DNA of 64,000 nt from Variovorax sp. SG517 (GCF_013376045.1 NZ_JABMJG010000008.1:1-64000); one strand, 5' to 3'. Positions 20,378-31,145 are shown, numbered from the stretch's first letter. Translations and numbers: made by a program. Notes: a model not told the origin generated them from the letters alone.

Positions 20378-20615
20378 CGGGCGGGAAGAAGGCGACCTCG
20401 CAGCCTTCACGCAGGGCGGCGGCTTCGTCGCTCATGACCTGGTCGAGCGCCATTCGCACCGCCTTGCCGCGCGCCAGCGCGGTGGCGTAGGCGCCGCCCC
20501 TGGAGATGAGTTCATCGCGCAGTGCAGCGAGCGTCTCGGCTCGCGTCTCGACTGTTTCGCCGCTGCTGGAAAGAGCCTCGCGCACCGAGGCGAAATAACG
20601 GACCTGGACTTTCAT
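20364..20615 (-). CDS. moaD: molybdopterin synthase sulfur carrier subunit MoaD
   Basis: 83 residues of the ubiquitin-like ThiS/MoaD fold. The start MKVQVRYFASVREALSSS is typical, and the chain ends in the Gly-Gly needed for thiocarboxylate formation (PPVTGG). It donates sulfur within the MoaD-MoaE synthase. It is the last gene of the minus-strand operon, 5 bases after moeA. Confidence 0.92.
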   Translation of the reverse strand: MKVQVRYFASVREALSSSGETVETRAETLAALRDELISRGGAYATALARGKAVRMALDQVMSDEAAALREGCEVAFFPPVTGG

Positions 20616-20620
20616 GCGGC

Positions 20621-21907
20621 TCAATCCAGCAGCGAGGCGAAGGGAATGAAGTCGACGACGTCGCCCGACTTGATCGTCTTGCCCGCCGCGTTGTCGACCA
20701 CGCCGTCGCCCCAGACCATCGATGTGAGCACGCCCGAGCTCTGGTTGGTGAACAGGTCGAGGCCGCCGGCCGCATTGCGACGAACGCGCAGGAACTCGCG
20801 GCGCTTGTCGGCGCGCGGCCAGTCGAAGTCGGCGCGCATCTGCACCGCCTCGGGCGCAACGCGCGCGGCGCCCTGCAGCGTCAGCAGGAAGGGCCGCACC
20901 AGCATCAGGAAGGTGAGGAAGCTCGACACCGGGTTGCCCGGCAGCCCCGTCACATGGCAGGCGCCCTGCCCGCTGCTGCGTGCGATGGAGCCGTAGGCGA
21001 AGGGCTTGCCCGGCTTCATCGACAGCGACCACAGCTGCAGCTCGCCCAGCGACTGCAGCGCGGCGCGGATGTGGTCTTCCTCGCCGACGGAGACGCCGCC
21101 GGTCGTGATGATCAGGTCGCTCGCCTCGGCCGCGTCGCGCAGTGCGACGACGGTGGCTTCGCGGTTGTCGGGCACGATGCCCAGGTCGCTCACCTCGCAG
21201 CCCAAGCGATGCAGCAAAGCCCGCATGAAGAAGCGGTTGGAGTTGTAGATGGCGCCGGGCTTCATCGCGTCGGGCGCGACCTCGCCGGGCATCACCAGCT
21301 CGTCGCCGGTGGAGAGCATCGCCACGCGCGGCTTGCGCGCGACCTGCAGGCGGTCGAAGCCGACGCTCGCGGCAAGGCCGAGCGCGGCGGGCGCGAGGCG
21401 CTCGCCCTTCTTGAGCACCACGTCGCCGGAGGCCACGTCCTCGCCCGCGCGGCGGATCCATTGGCCGGCCGCAGGCACGATGGCGATGCGCACCGAGCCC
21501 AGGCTGCCTTCCTGCGGCACGGCGGTGGTGTCCTCCTGCATCACGACGGCGTCGGCGCCCTCGGAAATCTGCGCGCCGGTGAAGATGCGCGCCGCGGTGC
21601 CGGGCACGAGCGGCGTACCGACGGTGCCCGCGGGAATGCGCTGCGCCACCTTCAGCTCGGCGCCCGGCGCGGCGCAGTCGGCCACGCGCACGGCATAGCC
21701 GTCCATCGCGCTGTTGTCGCGCGGCGGCACCGTGAGGCCCGAGACGAGGTCCTGCGCCAGCACGCGGCCGTCGGCGTCGAAGGTGCCGACGCTCTCGGAC
21801 GGCAGCACCGGCACCGCCTTCGCGAGCAGCGTCGCGATCGCCTCGTCCAGGGGCATCAGTGGCGGACGCGAAGACGAAGCGGCGAAGGGAACGGGTGAAT
21901 CAGCCAT
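20621..21907 (-). CDS. moeA: molybdopterin molybdenumtransferase MoeA
   Basis: 428 residues. Recognisable parts are PPRDNSAMDGYAVR (domain III start, about residue 60), the GTAARIFTGAQ loop, STGDELV, ITTGGVSVGEEDH (MoaB/MogA-like domain) and LPGNPVSS. It inserts molybdate into adenylylated molybdopterin. The ATG at 21907 is chosen over a longer frame because it gives the family length and overlaps the end of mobB by 8 bases, a typical coupled junction. Confidence 0.93.
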   Translation of the reverse strand: MADSPVPFAASSSRPPLMPLDEAIATLLAKAVPVLPSESVGTFDADGRVLAQDLVSGLTVPPRDNSAMDGYAVRVADCAAPGAELKVAQRIPAGTVGTPLVPGTAARIFTGAQISEGADAVVMQEDTTAVPQEGSLGSVRIAIVPAAGQWIRRAGEDVASGDVVLKKGERLAPAALGLAASVGFDRLQVARKPRVAMLSTGDELVMPGEVAPDAMKPGAIYNSNRFFMRALLHRLGCEVSDLGIVPDNREATVVALRDAAEASDLIITTGGVSVGEEDHIRAALQSLGELQLWSLSMKPGKPFAYGSIARSSGQGACHVTGLPGNPVSSFLTFLMLVRPFLLTLQGAARVAPEAVQMRADFDWPRADKRREFLRVRRNAAGGLDLFTNQSSGVLTSMVWGDGVVDNAAGKTIKSGDVVDFIPFASLLD

Positions 21908-22445
21908 GGTGATCGGGGTTGTATTCGAAGCGCTCACCGCTGTCGACCAGCCACTTCGCAATGGCCTCGGCGTCGTTGAGGTCGAAGAGCGGCCGCTCGG
22001 TCGGCTGCGGCAGCCTGGCCGGCGCGTCGGTGGCCACGGCGACGACGAAGGGGTCGCCCGGGTACAGCACGGGCCGAACGGGCTCGCCCGCCTCCGGCTC
22101 GCGCCAGATCTCGATCTTGAGCACGTCGCTGTGCCGGAAGCCCTCGACCAGCACCCAGTCGGCCACCGGGTGCACCTCAGCCAGCAGCTGGTGCACGCTG
22201 AGCTCCACGGGCGCCTCGAACTCGCGCATCACGGCAAGCCGCTTGTCGGAGGCGACGACCACCTCGAAGGCGCCAGCCTCGCGGTGGCGATAGGTGTCCT
22301 TGCCCGGATGGTCGATGTCGAACTTGTGGTGCGCGTGCTTGACCACCGACACACGCTGGCCGAGCCGCTTGAGCGCGGGAATGAGGCGCTCGAGCAGCGT
22401 GGTCTTGCCCGCGCCCGAGTAGCCGGCGAAACCGACGACCTTCAT
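21900..22445 (-). CDS. mobB: molybdopterin-guanine dinucleotide biosynthesis adaptor MobB
   Basis: 181 residues with a P-loop GYSGAGKTTLLERL (residues 8-21) and the MobB pattern VVKHAHHKFDIDHPGKD, then VLVEGFRHSD. MobB is a GTP-binding accessory protein that assists MobA in attaching GMP to the cofactor. It lies 18 bases after thrC and overlaps moeA, so it belongs to the same transcript. No mobA is seen in the window. Confidence 0.9.
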   Translation of the reverse strand: MKVVGFAGYSGAGKTTLLERLIPALKRLGQRVSVVKHAHHKFDIDHPGKDTYRHREAGAFEVVVASDKRLAVMREFEAPVELSVHQLLAEVHPVADWVLVEGFRHSDVLKIEIWREPEAGEPVRPVLYPGDPFVVAVATDAPARLPQPTERPLFDLNDAEAIAKWLVDSGERFEYNPDHHG

Positions 22446-22463
22446 GCGCAGCCTCGCCCTTGG

Positions 22464-23875
22464 CTAATCACAGTGCTCGGCGATGTACGCCTTGACGGCT
22501 TCCGCGTCGGCCGGCAGCTTGACGACGCGCTTGGGCAGCGCCTCGATGCCCTCGAACTTCTTCGGACGCGCGGGCTCCTCGCCCAGCGCCTCGACCAGCG
22601 TGGCCGCGAACTTGATGGGCAGCGCGGTTTCGAGCACCACCATCGGTACGCCGGGAGCGAGTTGCTCGCGCGCGGCCTTGAGGCCGTCGGCGGTGTGCGG
22701 ATCGACCAGCGTCGCGAAGCGCTTGTCGGTATCGCGGATGGTGGCCAGGCGGTCGGCGTGCGTGCTGCGGCCGCTGCGGAAGCCGAAGCGCCCTGCCGCC
22801 TGCGCGAATGCCGGGTCGGCGCTCAGGTCGAAGCTGCCGTTCAGGCCCAGGTCGTCCACGAACAGCTTGCGCAGCTTGGCCGGATCGCGCCCGACCAGGT
22901 CGAACACGAAGCGCTCGAAGTTGCTGGCCTTGCTGATGTCCATCGACGGGCTGGAGGTCTCGTGCGTGTCGACCGCGCCGCGCACGCGGTACACGCCGGT
23001 GCGGAAGAACTCGTCGAGCACGTCGTTCTCGTTGGTGGCGACCACCAGCGTGTGGATCGGCAGGCCCATCATGCGCGCCACGTGGCCCGCGCAGACGTTG
23101 CCGAAGTTGCCCGAGGGCACGGTGAAGCTCACCGGCTTGTCGTTGCTCGCCGTGGCCTGGAAGTAGCCCGCGAAGTAGTAGACGACCTGCGCCAGCAGCC
23201 GCGCCCAGTTGATCGAGTTGACCGTGCCGATGCGGTACTTGCGCTTGAAGGCCAGGTCGTTCGACACCGCCTTGACGATGTCCTGGCAGTCGTCGAACAC
23301 GCCGGTGATGGCGATGTTGTGGATGTTCGCGTCCTGCAGGCTGAACATCTGCGCCTGCTGGAACGGGCTCATGCGGCCGTCGGGCGAGGTCATGAAGACG
23401 CGCACGCCCTTCTTGCCGCGCATGGCGTACTCGGCCGCGCTGCCGGTGTCGCCGCTGGTGGCGCCCAGGATGTTGAGCTCGGCGCCGCGGCGGGCCAGTT
23501 CGTACTCGAACAGGTTGCCCAGCAGCTGCATCGCCATGTCCTTGAAGGCCAGCGTGGGGCCGTTCGACAGGGCCTCGAGGTACACGCCGTCTTCCAGTTC
23601 GCGCAGCGGCACGATCTCGTCGGTGCCGAACACTTCGGCCGTGTAGGTCTTCGCGCAGATTGCCTTCAGGTCGGCCGGCGGAATGTCGTCGATGTAGAGC
23701 GAGAGGATCTCGAAGGCCAGCTCGGCATAGGGCAGCGCACGCCACTTGGCAAGCGTCGCGGTGTCGACCTGCGGGTACTGCTCGGGCAGGTAGAGGCCGC
23801 CGTCGGGCGCCAGGCCTTCGAGCAGGATCTCGCAAAAGCGCTTGCGGTCGGGGTGGCCGCGGGTGCTCAGGTAAT

Positions 23876-23879
<4 letters not shown>
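22464..23879 (-). CDS. thrC: threonine synthase
   Basis: 471 residues, the longer bacterial/fungal-type threonine synthase. The PLP lysine is in NGPTLAFKDMAMQ; LGATSGDTGSAAE and PSGNFGNVCAGH are the phosphate- and cofactor-binding loops. It converts O-phosphohomoserine to threonine. Translation starts at GTG (23879), whose first bases overlap the stop of hom (GTGA), so the two are coupled. The homoserine kinase needed between them is not in this window. Confidence 0.95.
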
Positions 23880-25198
<1,319 letters not shown>

Positions 25199-25221
25199 TG
25201 GGAGAGTCGCACTCATGGCAT

Positions 25222-26271
25222 TCATGGTTTGGATGGGGTGGCGGAGGGCTCGGAGAGTTTCACCTGCGAGACATAGCGCTGCAGGCTCCATGCGCCGCCG
25301 GGGAAGCCGCGGCACATGCCGTCGTAGGTGTGGCCGCTGAGAACGAAGCCCTTGCCGTCGAAATGCCAGGTCTGGCTCGACCAGCAGTCGCCGATGCCGC
25401 GGCCTTTCATGGAGGACGTGACGCTGGCGCTTTTCTCGTCGAAGTCGCCGTTGGCCTCGATGGCGACGGGCGCATAGGGCGGCTTGTCGTTGGCGATCCA
25501 GAGCAGACTGGTGTAGTTGTAGGCGCCCATGCCGCAGCCGAAGGACAGCAGCACCTTGCGGTCGGTCAGGCGCGAGACGTTCAGCGACTTGGCGTTGAAC
25601 TCGTCGTGGTTGTTGCAATCGTCCGCGGACGGATCCGACTTCAGCGACGGGAAGATGCGCGCAGCCAGCGCGTCGTCGCCCGGACGGGCCTTCGTCGGCA
25701 AGACCGCGTTCACCACGGGTGCCTGCACCGGCGGCAGCACCGAGGATTCGGGCTTGCTGCCGCGGCGCACGAGCGCGCCCGGCGTGCCGACGCGGCCCTG
25801 GACCTCGTCCATCTTCAGCAGCACGGCGTTGAGGCCGGCAAGCGAGAGAACCCACTTGTGTCCGCCGCTGTCCGTGACCGTGGCGTCGTCGCCCTTGAGC
25901 AGTTCAGGCAGCACAGTGCGGATCTGGCCCTGATCGAGGCTGGCGGCACCGTCCTTGAGGCCCGACAGGGTGGCCTTGCCGACCTTGAAGCGCACCGAGC
26001 CCTTGGGCTCCTCCTGCCCGCCGGTCTGCAGGTCGATCTCGATGGGGGTGCCGGGGCCCGCATGGCGGGTGATGAGCATCGACACCGGCTCCAAGGCGCT
26101 CCCGCTCTCCACCTGGTAGCCGGCGGCGCGGCAGGTACGGGTGTTGTCGCAGGCCAGTTCCCAGTCGTTGTGTGAGAACGAGACGCCCTCCTTGCCGGCA
26201 GCTCCTGCAGCGGCTGCGGAAAACGCGGCGAACGACAGCGCCGTGGCGGCAGCGATGCGGGCGGAGTTCAT
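25222..26271 (-). CDS. DUF1176-domain secreted protein
   Basis: 349 residues with a signal peptide (Ala-rich, cleavage near residue 22). The mature part carries the DUF1176 pattern: WELACDNTRTCRAAGY near the start and, towards the C-terminus, GAYNYTSLLWIAND, WHFDGKGFVLS and GMCRGFPGGAW. Function is unknown and the location should be periplasmic. Its start overlaps the alaA stop by 4 bases, and hom begins 24 bases after its stop. It is therefore embedded in the amino-acid operon although no metabolic link is evident. Confidence 0.85.
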   Translation of the reverse strand: MNSARIAAATALSFAAFSAAAAGAAGKEGVSFSHNDWELACDNTRTCRAAGYQVESGSALEPVSMLITRHAGPGTPIEIDLQTGGQEEPKGSVRFKVGKATLSGLKDGAASLDQGQIRTVLPELLKGDDATVTDSGGHKWVLSLAGLNAVLLKMDEVQGRVGTPGALVRRGSKPESSVLPPVQAPVVNAVLPTKARPGDDALAARIFPSLKSDPSADDCNNHDEFNAKSLNVSRLTDRKVLLSFGCGMGAYNYTSLLWIANDKPPYAPVAIEANGDFDEKSASVTSSMKGRGIGDCWSSQTWHFDGKGFVLSGHTYDGMCRGFPGGAWSLQRYVSQVKLSEPSATPSKP

Positions 26272-27500
26272 TGGCGCGACTTGCGGCGCAAGCGGTACTG
26301 CTCCAGGAACTTCGCGATGCGGTTGATGGCCTCGCGCAGGTCGTCCTCATGGGGCAGGAACACGATGCGGAAGTGGTCGGGCGTGGCCCAGTTGAAGCCG
26401 GTGCCCTGCACCAGCATCACGCGGGTTTCCTTCAGCAGCTCGAGGAAGAACTGGCGATCGTCCTCGACCGGATAGACCTCCGGATCGAGCTTGGGGAACA
26501 TGTACAGCGCGGCGGTCGGCTTGACGCAGCTCACGCCCGGAATGGCGGTGATCAGCTCGTAGGCCAGGTCGCGCTGGCGGCGCAGGCGGCCGCCCTCGCA
26601 CACGAGGTCGTTGATGCTCTGGTAGCCGCCCAGCGCCGTCTGGATGGCCCACTGGCCCGGCACGTTGGCGCACAGGCGCATGTTCGAGAGCATGTTCAGG
26701 CCCTCGATGTAGTCCTGCGCGCTGCGCTTGTCGCCCGAGACCACGAGCCAGCCCGCGCGGTAGCCGCACGAGCGGTAGCTCTTGGACAGCGAATTGAAGG
26801 TGAGCGTGAGCACGTCGGTCGACAGGCTGGCGATGGCGGTGTGCTTCGCACCGTCGTAGAGCACCTTGTCGTAGACCTCGTCGGCGAAGATCACCAGGCC
26901 GTGCTCGCGCGCAATGCCGACGATGCTCTTGAGCAGTTCGTCGGAATACAGCGCGCCGGTCGGATTGTTCGGGTTGATGACCACGATGCCCTTGGTGCGC
27001 GGCGTGATCTTGGCGCGGATGTCGTCGAGGTTGGGCATCCAGCCGTTGGCCTCGTCGCACAGGTAGTGCACCGGGGTGCCGCCCGAGAGGCTCGTGGACG
27101 CGGTCCACAGCGGATAGTCGGGGGCCGGCAGCAGCAGTTCGTCGCCGTCGTTGAGCAGCGCGTTGGTGGACATGGCGATCAGCTCGCTGGCGCCGTTGCC
27201 GAGGTAGATGTCGTCGAGGGTGACGCCGGCGATGCCCTGCTTCTGCGTCTCGTGCATCACCGCCTTGCGTGCCGCGAAGACGCCCTTGCTGTCGGAGTAA
27301 CCGGCCGAGGTGGGCAGGTTGCGGATCATGTCCTGCTGGATTTCCTCCGGAGCATCGAAACCGAACACGGCCAGGTTGCCGATGTTGAGCTTGATGATCT
27401 TCTGGCCGTCCTCTTCCATCTGCTTGGCCGCGTCCATGATGGGACCGCGGATGTCGTAGAGAACGTTGGCCAGCTTGGCCGATTTCTTGAGCTGCTTCAA
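26268..27500 (-). CDS. alaA: alanine-forming aminotransferase (AlaA-like, PLP class I)
   Basis: 410 residues. The cofactor lysine lies in NSLSKSYRSCGYRAGW, preceded by INPNNPTGA and FADEVYDKVLY, the class-I/II aminotransferase motifs; FRIVFLP carries the carboxylate-binding arginine. The opening KSAKLANVLYDIRGPI is characteristic of the AlaA group (glutamate-pyruvate transaminase). It starts at TTG (27500), supported by a GGGAGGG sequence upstream. It heads a seven-gene run ending with moaD. Confidence 0.9.
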   Translation of the reverse strand: MKQLKKSAKLANVLYDIRGPIMDAAKQMEEDGQKIIKLNIGNLAVFGFDAPEEIQQDMIRNLPTSAGYSDSKGVFAARKAVMHETQKQGIAGVTLDDIYLGNGASELIAMSTNALLNDGDELLLPAPDYPLWTASTSLSGGTPVHYLCDEANGWMPNLDDIRAKITPRTKGIVVINPNNPTGALYSDELLKSIVGIAREHGLVIFADEVYDKVLYDGAKHTAIASLSTDVLTLTFNSLSKSYRSCGYRAGWLVVSGDKRSAQDYIEGLNMLSNMRLCANVPGQWAIQTALGGYQSINDLVCEGGRLRRQRDLAYELITAIPGVSCVKPTAALYMFPKLDPEVYPVEDDRQFFLELLKETRVMLVQGTGFNWATPDHFRIVFLPHEDDLREAINRIAKFLEQYRLRRKSRQ

Positions 27501-27581
27501 AGGGGCCCTCCCGGGCGCGGGGTTAGGTTTGCTTACGCGGAATCAAAGGCCCTTGCGAGCCCCGTGGCACTAGGGAAAACC

Positions 27582-27587
27582 TATAAT
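27582..27587 (+). promoter_or_regulatory. -10 box upstream of the Mth938-like gene
   Basis: A perfect TATAAT lies 24 bases before the start codon of the Mth938-like gene. I do not find a good -35 element at normal spacing (TTGCGA is 23 bases away). Confidence 0.45.
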
Positions 27588-27611
27588 TTGACCACAGTTC
27601 CCAGTGCCCAG

Positions 27612-27995
27612 ATGAAGCTCCAGCCCGACAAATCCGACGCTCAATCGCTCACCGCACACGGCCCCGGCTGGGTGGCGATCAACAACGAAAAAGTCGAGGG
27701 CAGCGTAGTGGTTGGCTCGCGCGGCGAGCGCTTCGAGTGGAATTGTTCGAGTTTCGACCAGATCGGCGCCGAACATTTCGCGCAATTGGCGGGCCTGGGC
27801 GCCGAATTGATCATTTTCGGCAGCGGAAACCGCATCCGCTTTCCCCAGCCCGTCTGGCTGAAGCCGCTGATGGCCCAACGCACCGGCGTGGAGACCATGG
27901 ACACCGCGGCAGCCTGCCGGACCTACAACATCCTCGCCGGAGAAGGCCGGCACGTGATCGCCGCCCTGCTGGTAGAGAGCCCCGCGGGTGGCTGA
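27612..27995 (+). CDS. Mth938-like domain protein (NDUFAF3/DUF498 family)
   Basis: 127 residues. The Mth938 fold is suggested by EWNCSSFDQI, LAGLGAELIIFGSG and TYNILAGEGRHVIAALL. Relatives include the mitochondrial complex I assembly factor NDUFAF3; the bacterial role is not established. The ATG at 27612 follows a TATAAT box. It diverges from alaA. The frame is open upstream only as a shadow of that gene. Confidence 0.82.
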   Translation: MKLQPDKSDAQSLTAHGPGWVAINNEKVEGSVVVGSRGERFEWNCSSFDQIGAEHFAQLAGLGAELIIFGSGNRIRFPQPVWLKPLMAQRTGVETMDTAAACRTYNILAGEGRHVIAALLVESPAGG

Positions 27996-28144
27996 TGGGG
28001 GTGTTTTCGGGGTAAAATATCGGGTTGCGAACAGGCCGGCTACCCCAAAGTTAGCAACGACCAATCCTCCATTCCTTGAGCAAGCCCTGGGCGAAACAGG
28101 GCGAGAGGGCTCAGGAACGGAATCTAACGGAGAAAACAAGTTTC

Positions 28145-28621
28145 ATGGCGATCGTTGTCAACAAACCCATTCCTGAATTCGACGCCAACGCCACGGGCGG
28201 CATCAAGGTCTCGAACACCTCGCATCTCGGCCACGTGCTGGTCATGTATTTTTACCCGAAAGATAACACTCCGGGCTGCACCACCGAAGCGATGCAGTTC
28301 CGCGATCGTTACAAGGACTTCGAAAAGGCCGGCGCCACCGTTTTCGGCGTGTCGCGCGACAACATGAAGTCGCACGACGAATTCAAGGCCAAGCTCGAGC
28401 TGCCCTTCGAACTCATCGCCGACACCGAAGAGAAGATGTGCCACATGTTCGGCGTGGTGAAGAACAAGATCATGTACGGCAAGAAGGTCAAGGGCATCGA
28501 GCGCAGCACCTTCCTGATCGGCGCCGACGGCATCCTGAAGGCCGAATGGCGCGGGCTCAAGGTCCCCGGCCATGTCGACGACGTGCTCAAGGCCGTCAAG
28601 GCACTCAAGAAGGCCGCCTGA
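28145..28621 (+). CDS. bcp: thiol peroxidase, Bcp/PrxQ-type peroxiredoxin
   Basis: 158 residues. The peroxidatic cysteine is Cys45 in YPKDNTPGCTTEAM. The position of the helix-2 resolving cysteine of E. coli Bcp (residue 50) is Met here, so this copy is an atypical variant that may resolve through another thiol. It reduces hydroperoxides using thioredoxin or glutathione-type donors in the cytoplasm. A GGAG site about 10 bases upstream supports the ATG at 28145. A strong terminator follows at 28765. Confidence 0.92.
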   Translation: MAIVVNKPIPEFDANATGGIKVSNTSHLGHVLVMYFYPKDNTPGCTTEAMQFRDRYKDFEKAGATVFGVSRDNMKSHDEFKAKLELPFELIADTEEKMCHMFGVVKNKIMYGKKVKGIERSTFLIGADGILKAEWRGLKVPGHVDDVLKAVKALKKAA

Positions 28622-28764
28622 GCGCCTCCCGGCAAGCCGGTCGTGCGCTTTTCCGCTTTCGCGTGGGAATTGCCCAACGCGGTGCGTAAAGAGCTCCCGG
28701 CGCGTCATCCGCGGTGTGCATAATGGCCTCATGCCGTTGAGCTCCACGACCGCATCCTCCGAAC

Positions 28765-28796
28765 AAAGCCGCCTTGGTCTTCAGGCGGCTTTTTCG
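28765..28796 (+). terminator. intrinsic terminator between bcp and the PhoH-family gene
   Basis: AAAGCCGCCT (28765-28774) pairs perfectly with AGGCGGCTTT (28783-28792) across an 8-base loop and runs into TTTTTCG. It lies 144 bases past the bcp stop. Confidence 0.8.
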
Positions 28797-28832
28797 TTTT
28801 CTGGTTCCTACTTTCTGCGAGCGATCTGACAC

Positions 28833-30611
28833 ATGCCACTGCCCCCCGCACCCACGAAACGCGCTGCACTGCTCTCGCCGGACGCACTCGACGCGCCCGC
28901 CCGGTCCTCGCACCGCGGCTCGCGACGCTCCGGCGATTCGCGCGCCGACGAAGCCGTGGCGCGCAGTCCGCAACCCCTGGAGCTGTTCGACAGCCTCGGT
29001 GCCGAAGCTGCCGGCGGCGGCGAGGCCGTGCGCCCGGCGCGCCGGACCAAATCGTCGAAATCCACGCCCGCACCCGTGAGCGCACCGCAACCGCAGGCGC
29101 TCGTGCAGGTCGAAACCAAGGTGCCGGCCATCGAGCCCGCCCCGGCTCCCGTGGCAATGCCGCAGCCCGCGGCGCGTGCCAAGCGCAGCAAGTCGTCCGG
29201 CCCGGCCAAGCTGTTCGTGCTCGACACCAACGTGCTGCTGCACGACCCGATGTGCCTGTTCCGCTTCGAGGAACATGACATCTTCCTGCCGATGATCGTG
29301 CTGGAGGAGCTCGACGGCCACAAGAAGGGCACTACCGAAGTCGCCCGCAACGGCCGCCAGACCAGCCGCACGCTAGACGCGCTGGCCGCTGCCCAGGGCG
29401 CGGACATCGACAAGGGCCTGAAGCTCGACACCACCGGCCACCGCGAGGCCGGCGGCCGCCTGTTCTTCCAGACCGCCCCGCTCGACTACTCGCTGCCCGT
29501 CAGCCTGCCGCAAGGCAAGGCCGACAACCAGATCCTCGGCGTGGTGCACGCGCTGCGCGACGAGTACGCCAAGGACCGTCCTGGCCGCCCGAAGCAGGAA
29601 GTGGTGCTGGTGTCGAAGGACATCAACATGCGCGTCAAGGCGCGGGCACTGGGCCTGGCCGCCGATGACTACCAGAACGACAAGACGCTGGAAGACGGCG
29701 ACCTGCTCTACGCGGGTTCGCTCGCCCTGCCCGCCGATTTCTGGACCCGCCAGAGCAAGACCATCGAGAGCTGGCAGAGCGGCAGCAACACCTTCTACCG
29801 GATCACAGGCCCGCTGGTGCCCAACCTGTTCATCAACCAGTTCGTGTACTTCGAGGCTCCCGGCGAGCCGAGCATGTACGCCCGCGTCACCGAGATCCGC
29901 GACAAGACTGCGGTGCTCAAGACGCTGAAGGACTACAGCTCGGGCAAGAACGCCGTGTGGGGCGTGAACACGCGCAACCGCGAGCAGAACTTCGCGATGA
30001 ACCTGCTGATGGACCCGGAGATCGACTTCGTCACGCTGACCGGCACCGCCGGCACCGGCAAGACCCTGATGGCGCTGGCGTCCGGCCTGACCCAGGTCCT
30101 GGACGACCGCCGCTACACCGAGATCATCATGACCCGCGCCACCGTGAGCGTGGGCGAGGACATCGGCTTCCTGCCCGGCACCGAAGAAGAAAAGATGGGC
30201 CCCTGGATGGGCGCGCTCGACGACAACCTCGAGTTCCTGGCCAAGGGCGACGGCGGCGGTGCCGGCGAGTGGGGCCGCGCGGCCACCAACGAGTTGATCC
30301 GCAGCCGCATCAAGGTCAAGAGCATGAACTTCATGCGCGGGCGCACCTTCCTCAACAAGTACGTGATCATCGACGAGGCACAGAACCTCACGCCCAAGCA
30401 GATGAAGACACTGATCACCCGCGCCGGCCCCGGCACGAAGATCATCTGCATGGGCAACCTCGCTCAGATCGATACGCCATACCTCACGGAAGGCTCCTCG
30501 GGCCTGACCTTCGCGGTCGACAAGTTCAAGGGCTGGCCGCACGGCGGGCACATCACGCTGGCGCGCGGCGAGCGCTCGCGCCTGGCCGACTTCGCAAGCG
30601 ACGTGCTCTGA
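28833..30611 (+). CDS. PIN domain-PhoH ATPase (PhoH2-type)
   Basis: 592 residues. The first 125 are low-complexity (Ala/Pro/Ser/Arg). Next comes a PIN nuclease domain (FVLDTNVLLHDP near 130, EELDGHKKG, LVSKDINMRVKA). The C-terminal part is a PhoH P-loop ATPase (Walker A TGTAGTGKT, Walker B YVIIDEAQNL). The fusion is known as PhoH2 and has been described as a sequence-dependent RNA helicase/ribonuclease. The acidic PIN residues visible (D in LDTN, E in EELD, D in SKD) suggest the nuclease is intact. It is monocistronic between two terminators. Confidence 0.88.
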   Translation: MPLPPAPTKRAALLSPDALDAPARSSHRGSRRSGDSRADEAVARSPQPLELFDSLGAEAAGGGEAVRPARRTKSSKSTPAPVSAPQPQALVQVETKVPAIEPAPAPVAMPQPAARAKRSKSSGPAKLFVLDTNVLLHDPMCLFRFEEHDIFLPMIVLEELDGHKKGTTEVARNGRQTSRTLDALAAAQGADIDKGLKLDTTGHREAGGRLFFQTAPLDYSLPVSLPQGKADNQILGVVHALRDEYAKDRPGRPKQEVVLVSKDINMRVKARALGLAADDYQNDKTLEDGDLLYAGSLALPADFWTRQSKTIESWQSGSNTFYRITGPLVPNLFINQFVYFEAPGEPSMYARVTEIRDKTAVLKTLKDYSSGKNAVWGVNTRNREQNFAMNLLMDPEIDFVTLTGTAGTGKTLMALASGLTQVLDDRRYTEIIMTRATVSVGEDIGFLPGTEEEKMGPWMGALDDNLEFLAKGDGGGAGEWGRAATNELIRSRIKVKSMNFMRGRTFLNKYVIIDEAQNLTPKQMKTLITRAGPGTKIICMGNLAQIDTPYLTEGSSGLTFAVDKFKGWPHGGHITLARGERSRLADFASDVL

Positions 30612-30635
30612 TTCACGGGGCAAGGCCCCATGCGA

Positions 30636-30672
30636 GCCCGCGCATGCTCTTTCGAGCAGCGCGGGCTTTTTT
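30636..30672 (+). terminator. intrinsic terminator after the PhoH2 gene
   Basis: GCCCGCGC (30636-30643) pairs with GCGCGGGC (30659-30666), followed by TTTTTT. It starts 25 bases after the stop. Confidence 0.85.
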
Positions 30673-30767
30673 CATCCGCGGGTGACAGGCTACTGACAAC
30701 ACGCTGTCAGTAGGCCGGCAGCACCATCCGGGCTCCTTCCAACGCAACGAAAGAAAGAGAGTCCCGA

Positions 30768-31139
30768 ATGCAAAACGCCATCACCTGGTTCGAGATCCCG
30801 GTCGTCGACATCGACCGCGCCCAGGCCTTCTACGAGACCGTGCTCGCCCGCAAGCTGCGCCGCGAGGACTTCGGCGGCGAGACGCTGGCCATCTTCCCGC
30901 ACGACAAGCCCGCAACCGGCGGCGCACTGCAAGCCGGTGCCAATGCCAGCGCGCGCGCCGGCACGGGCATCCGCATCTACCTCGACTGCAACCCGAGCAT
31001 CGACGCCGTGCTCGCGCGCGTCGAGGCGGCCGGCGGGCAGATCGTGGCGCCCAAGTCCGCCCTGCCGCCCGGCCTGGGCTTCATCGCCCACCTGCGCGAC
31101 ACAGAGGGCAACGAAGTCGGCCTGCATTCGCTGGAGTGA
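30768..31139 (+). CDS. VOC-family (glyoxalase-like) protein
   Basis: 123 residues of the vicinal-oxygen-chelate fold: AITWFEIPVVDIDRAQAFYE at the start, then GAGxI-type strands and a C-terminal DTEGNEVGLHSLE with the usual metal-ligand glutamate. Members include glyoxalases, dioxygenases and resistance proteins; no specific reaction can be assigned. It is first in a four- or five-gene run (VOC, EVE, GyrI-like, WYL regulator) with tiny gaps. Confidence 0.85.
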   Translation: MQNAITWFEIPVVDIDRAQAFYETVLARKLRREDFGGETLAIFPHDKPATGGALQAGANASARAGTGIRIYLDCNPSIDAVLARVEAAGGQIVAPKSALPPGLGFIAHLRDTEGNEVGLHSLE

Positions 31140-31145
31140 CTCGCG

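Noticed and set aside
25199..25221. Threonine attenuator before hom
   Set aside because: Only 23 bases separate DUF1176 and hom and no leader peptide with Thr/Ile codons or terminator fits.
27996..28144. Riboswitch or structured leader before bcp
   Set aside because: The region has a TAAAATA patch and a few short complementary stretches but no motif of a known riboswitch.
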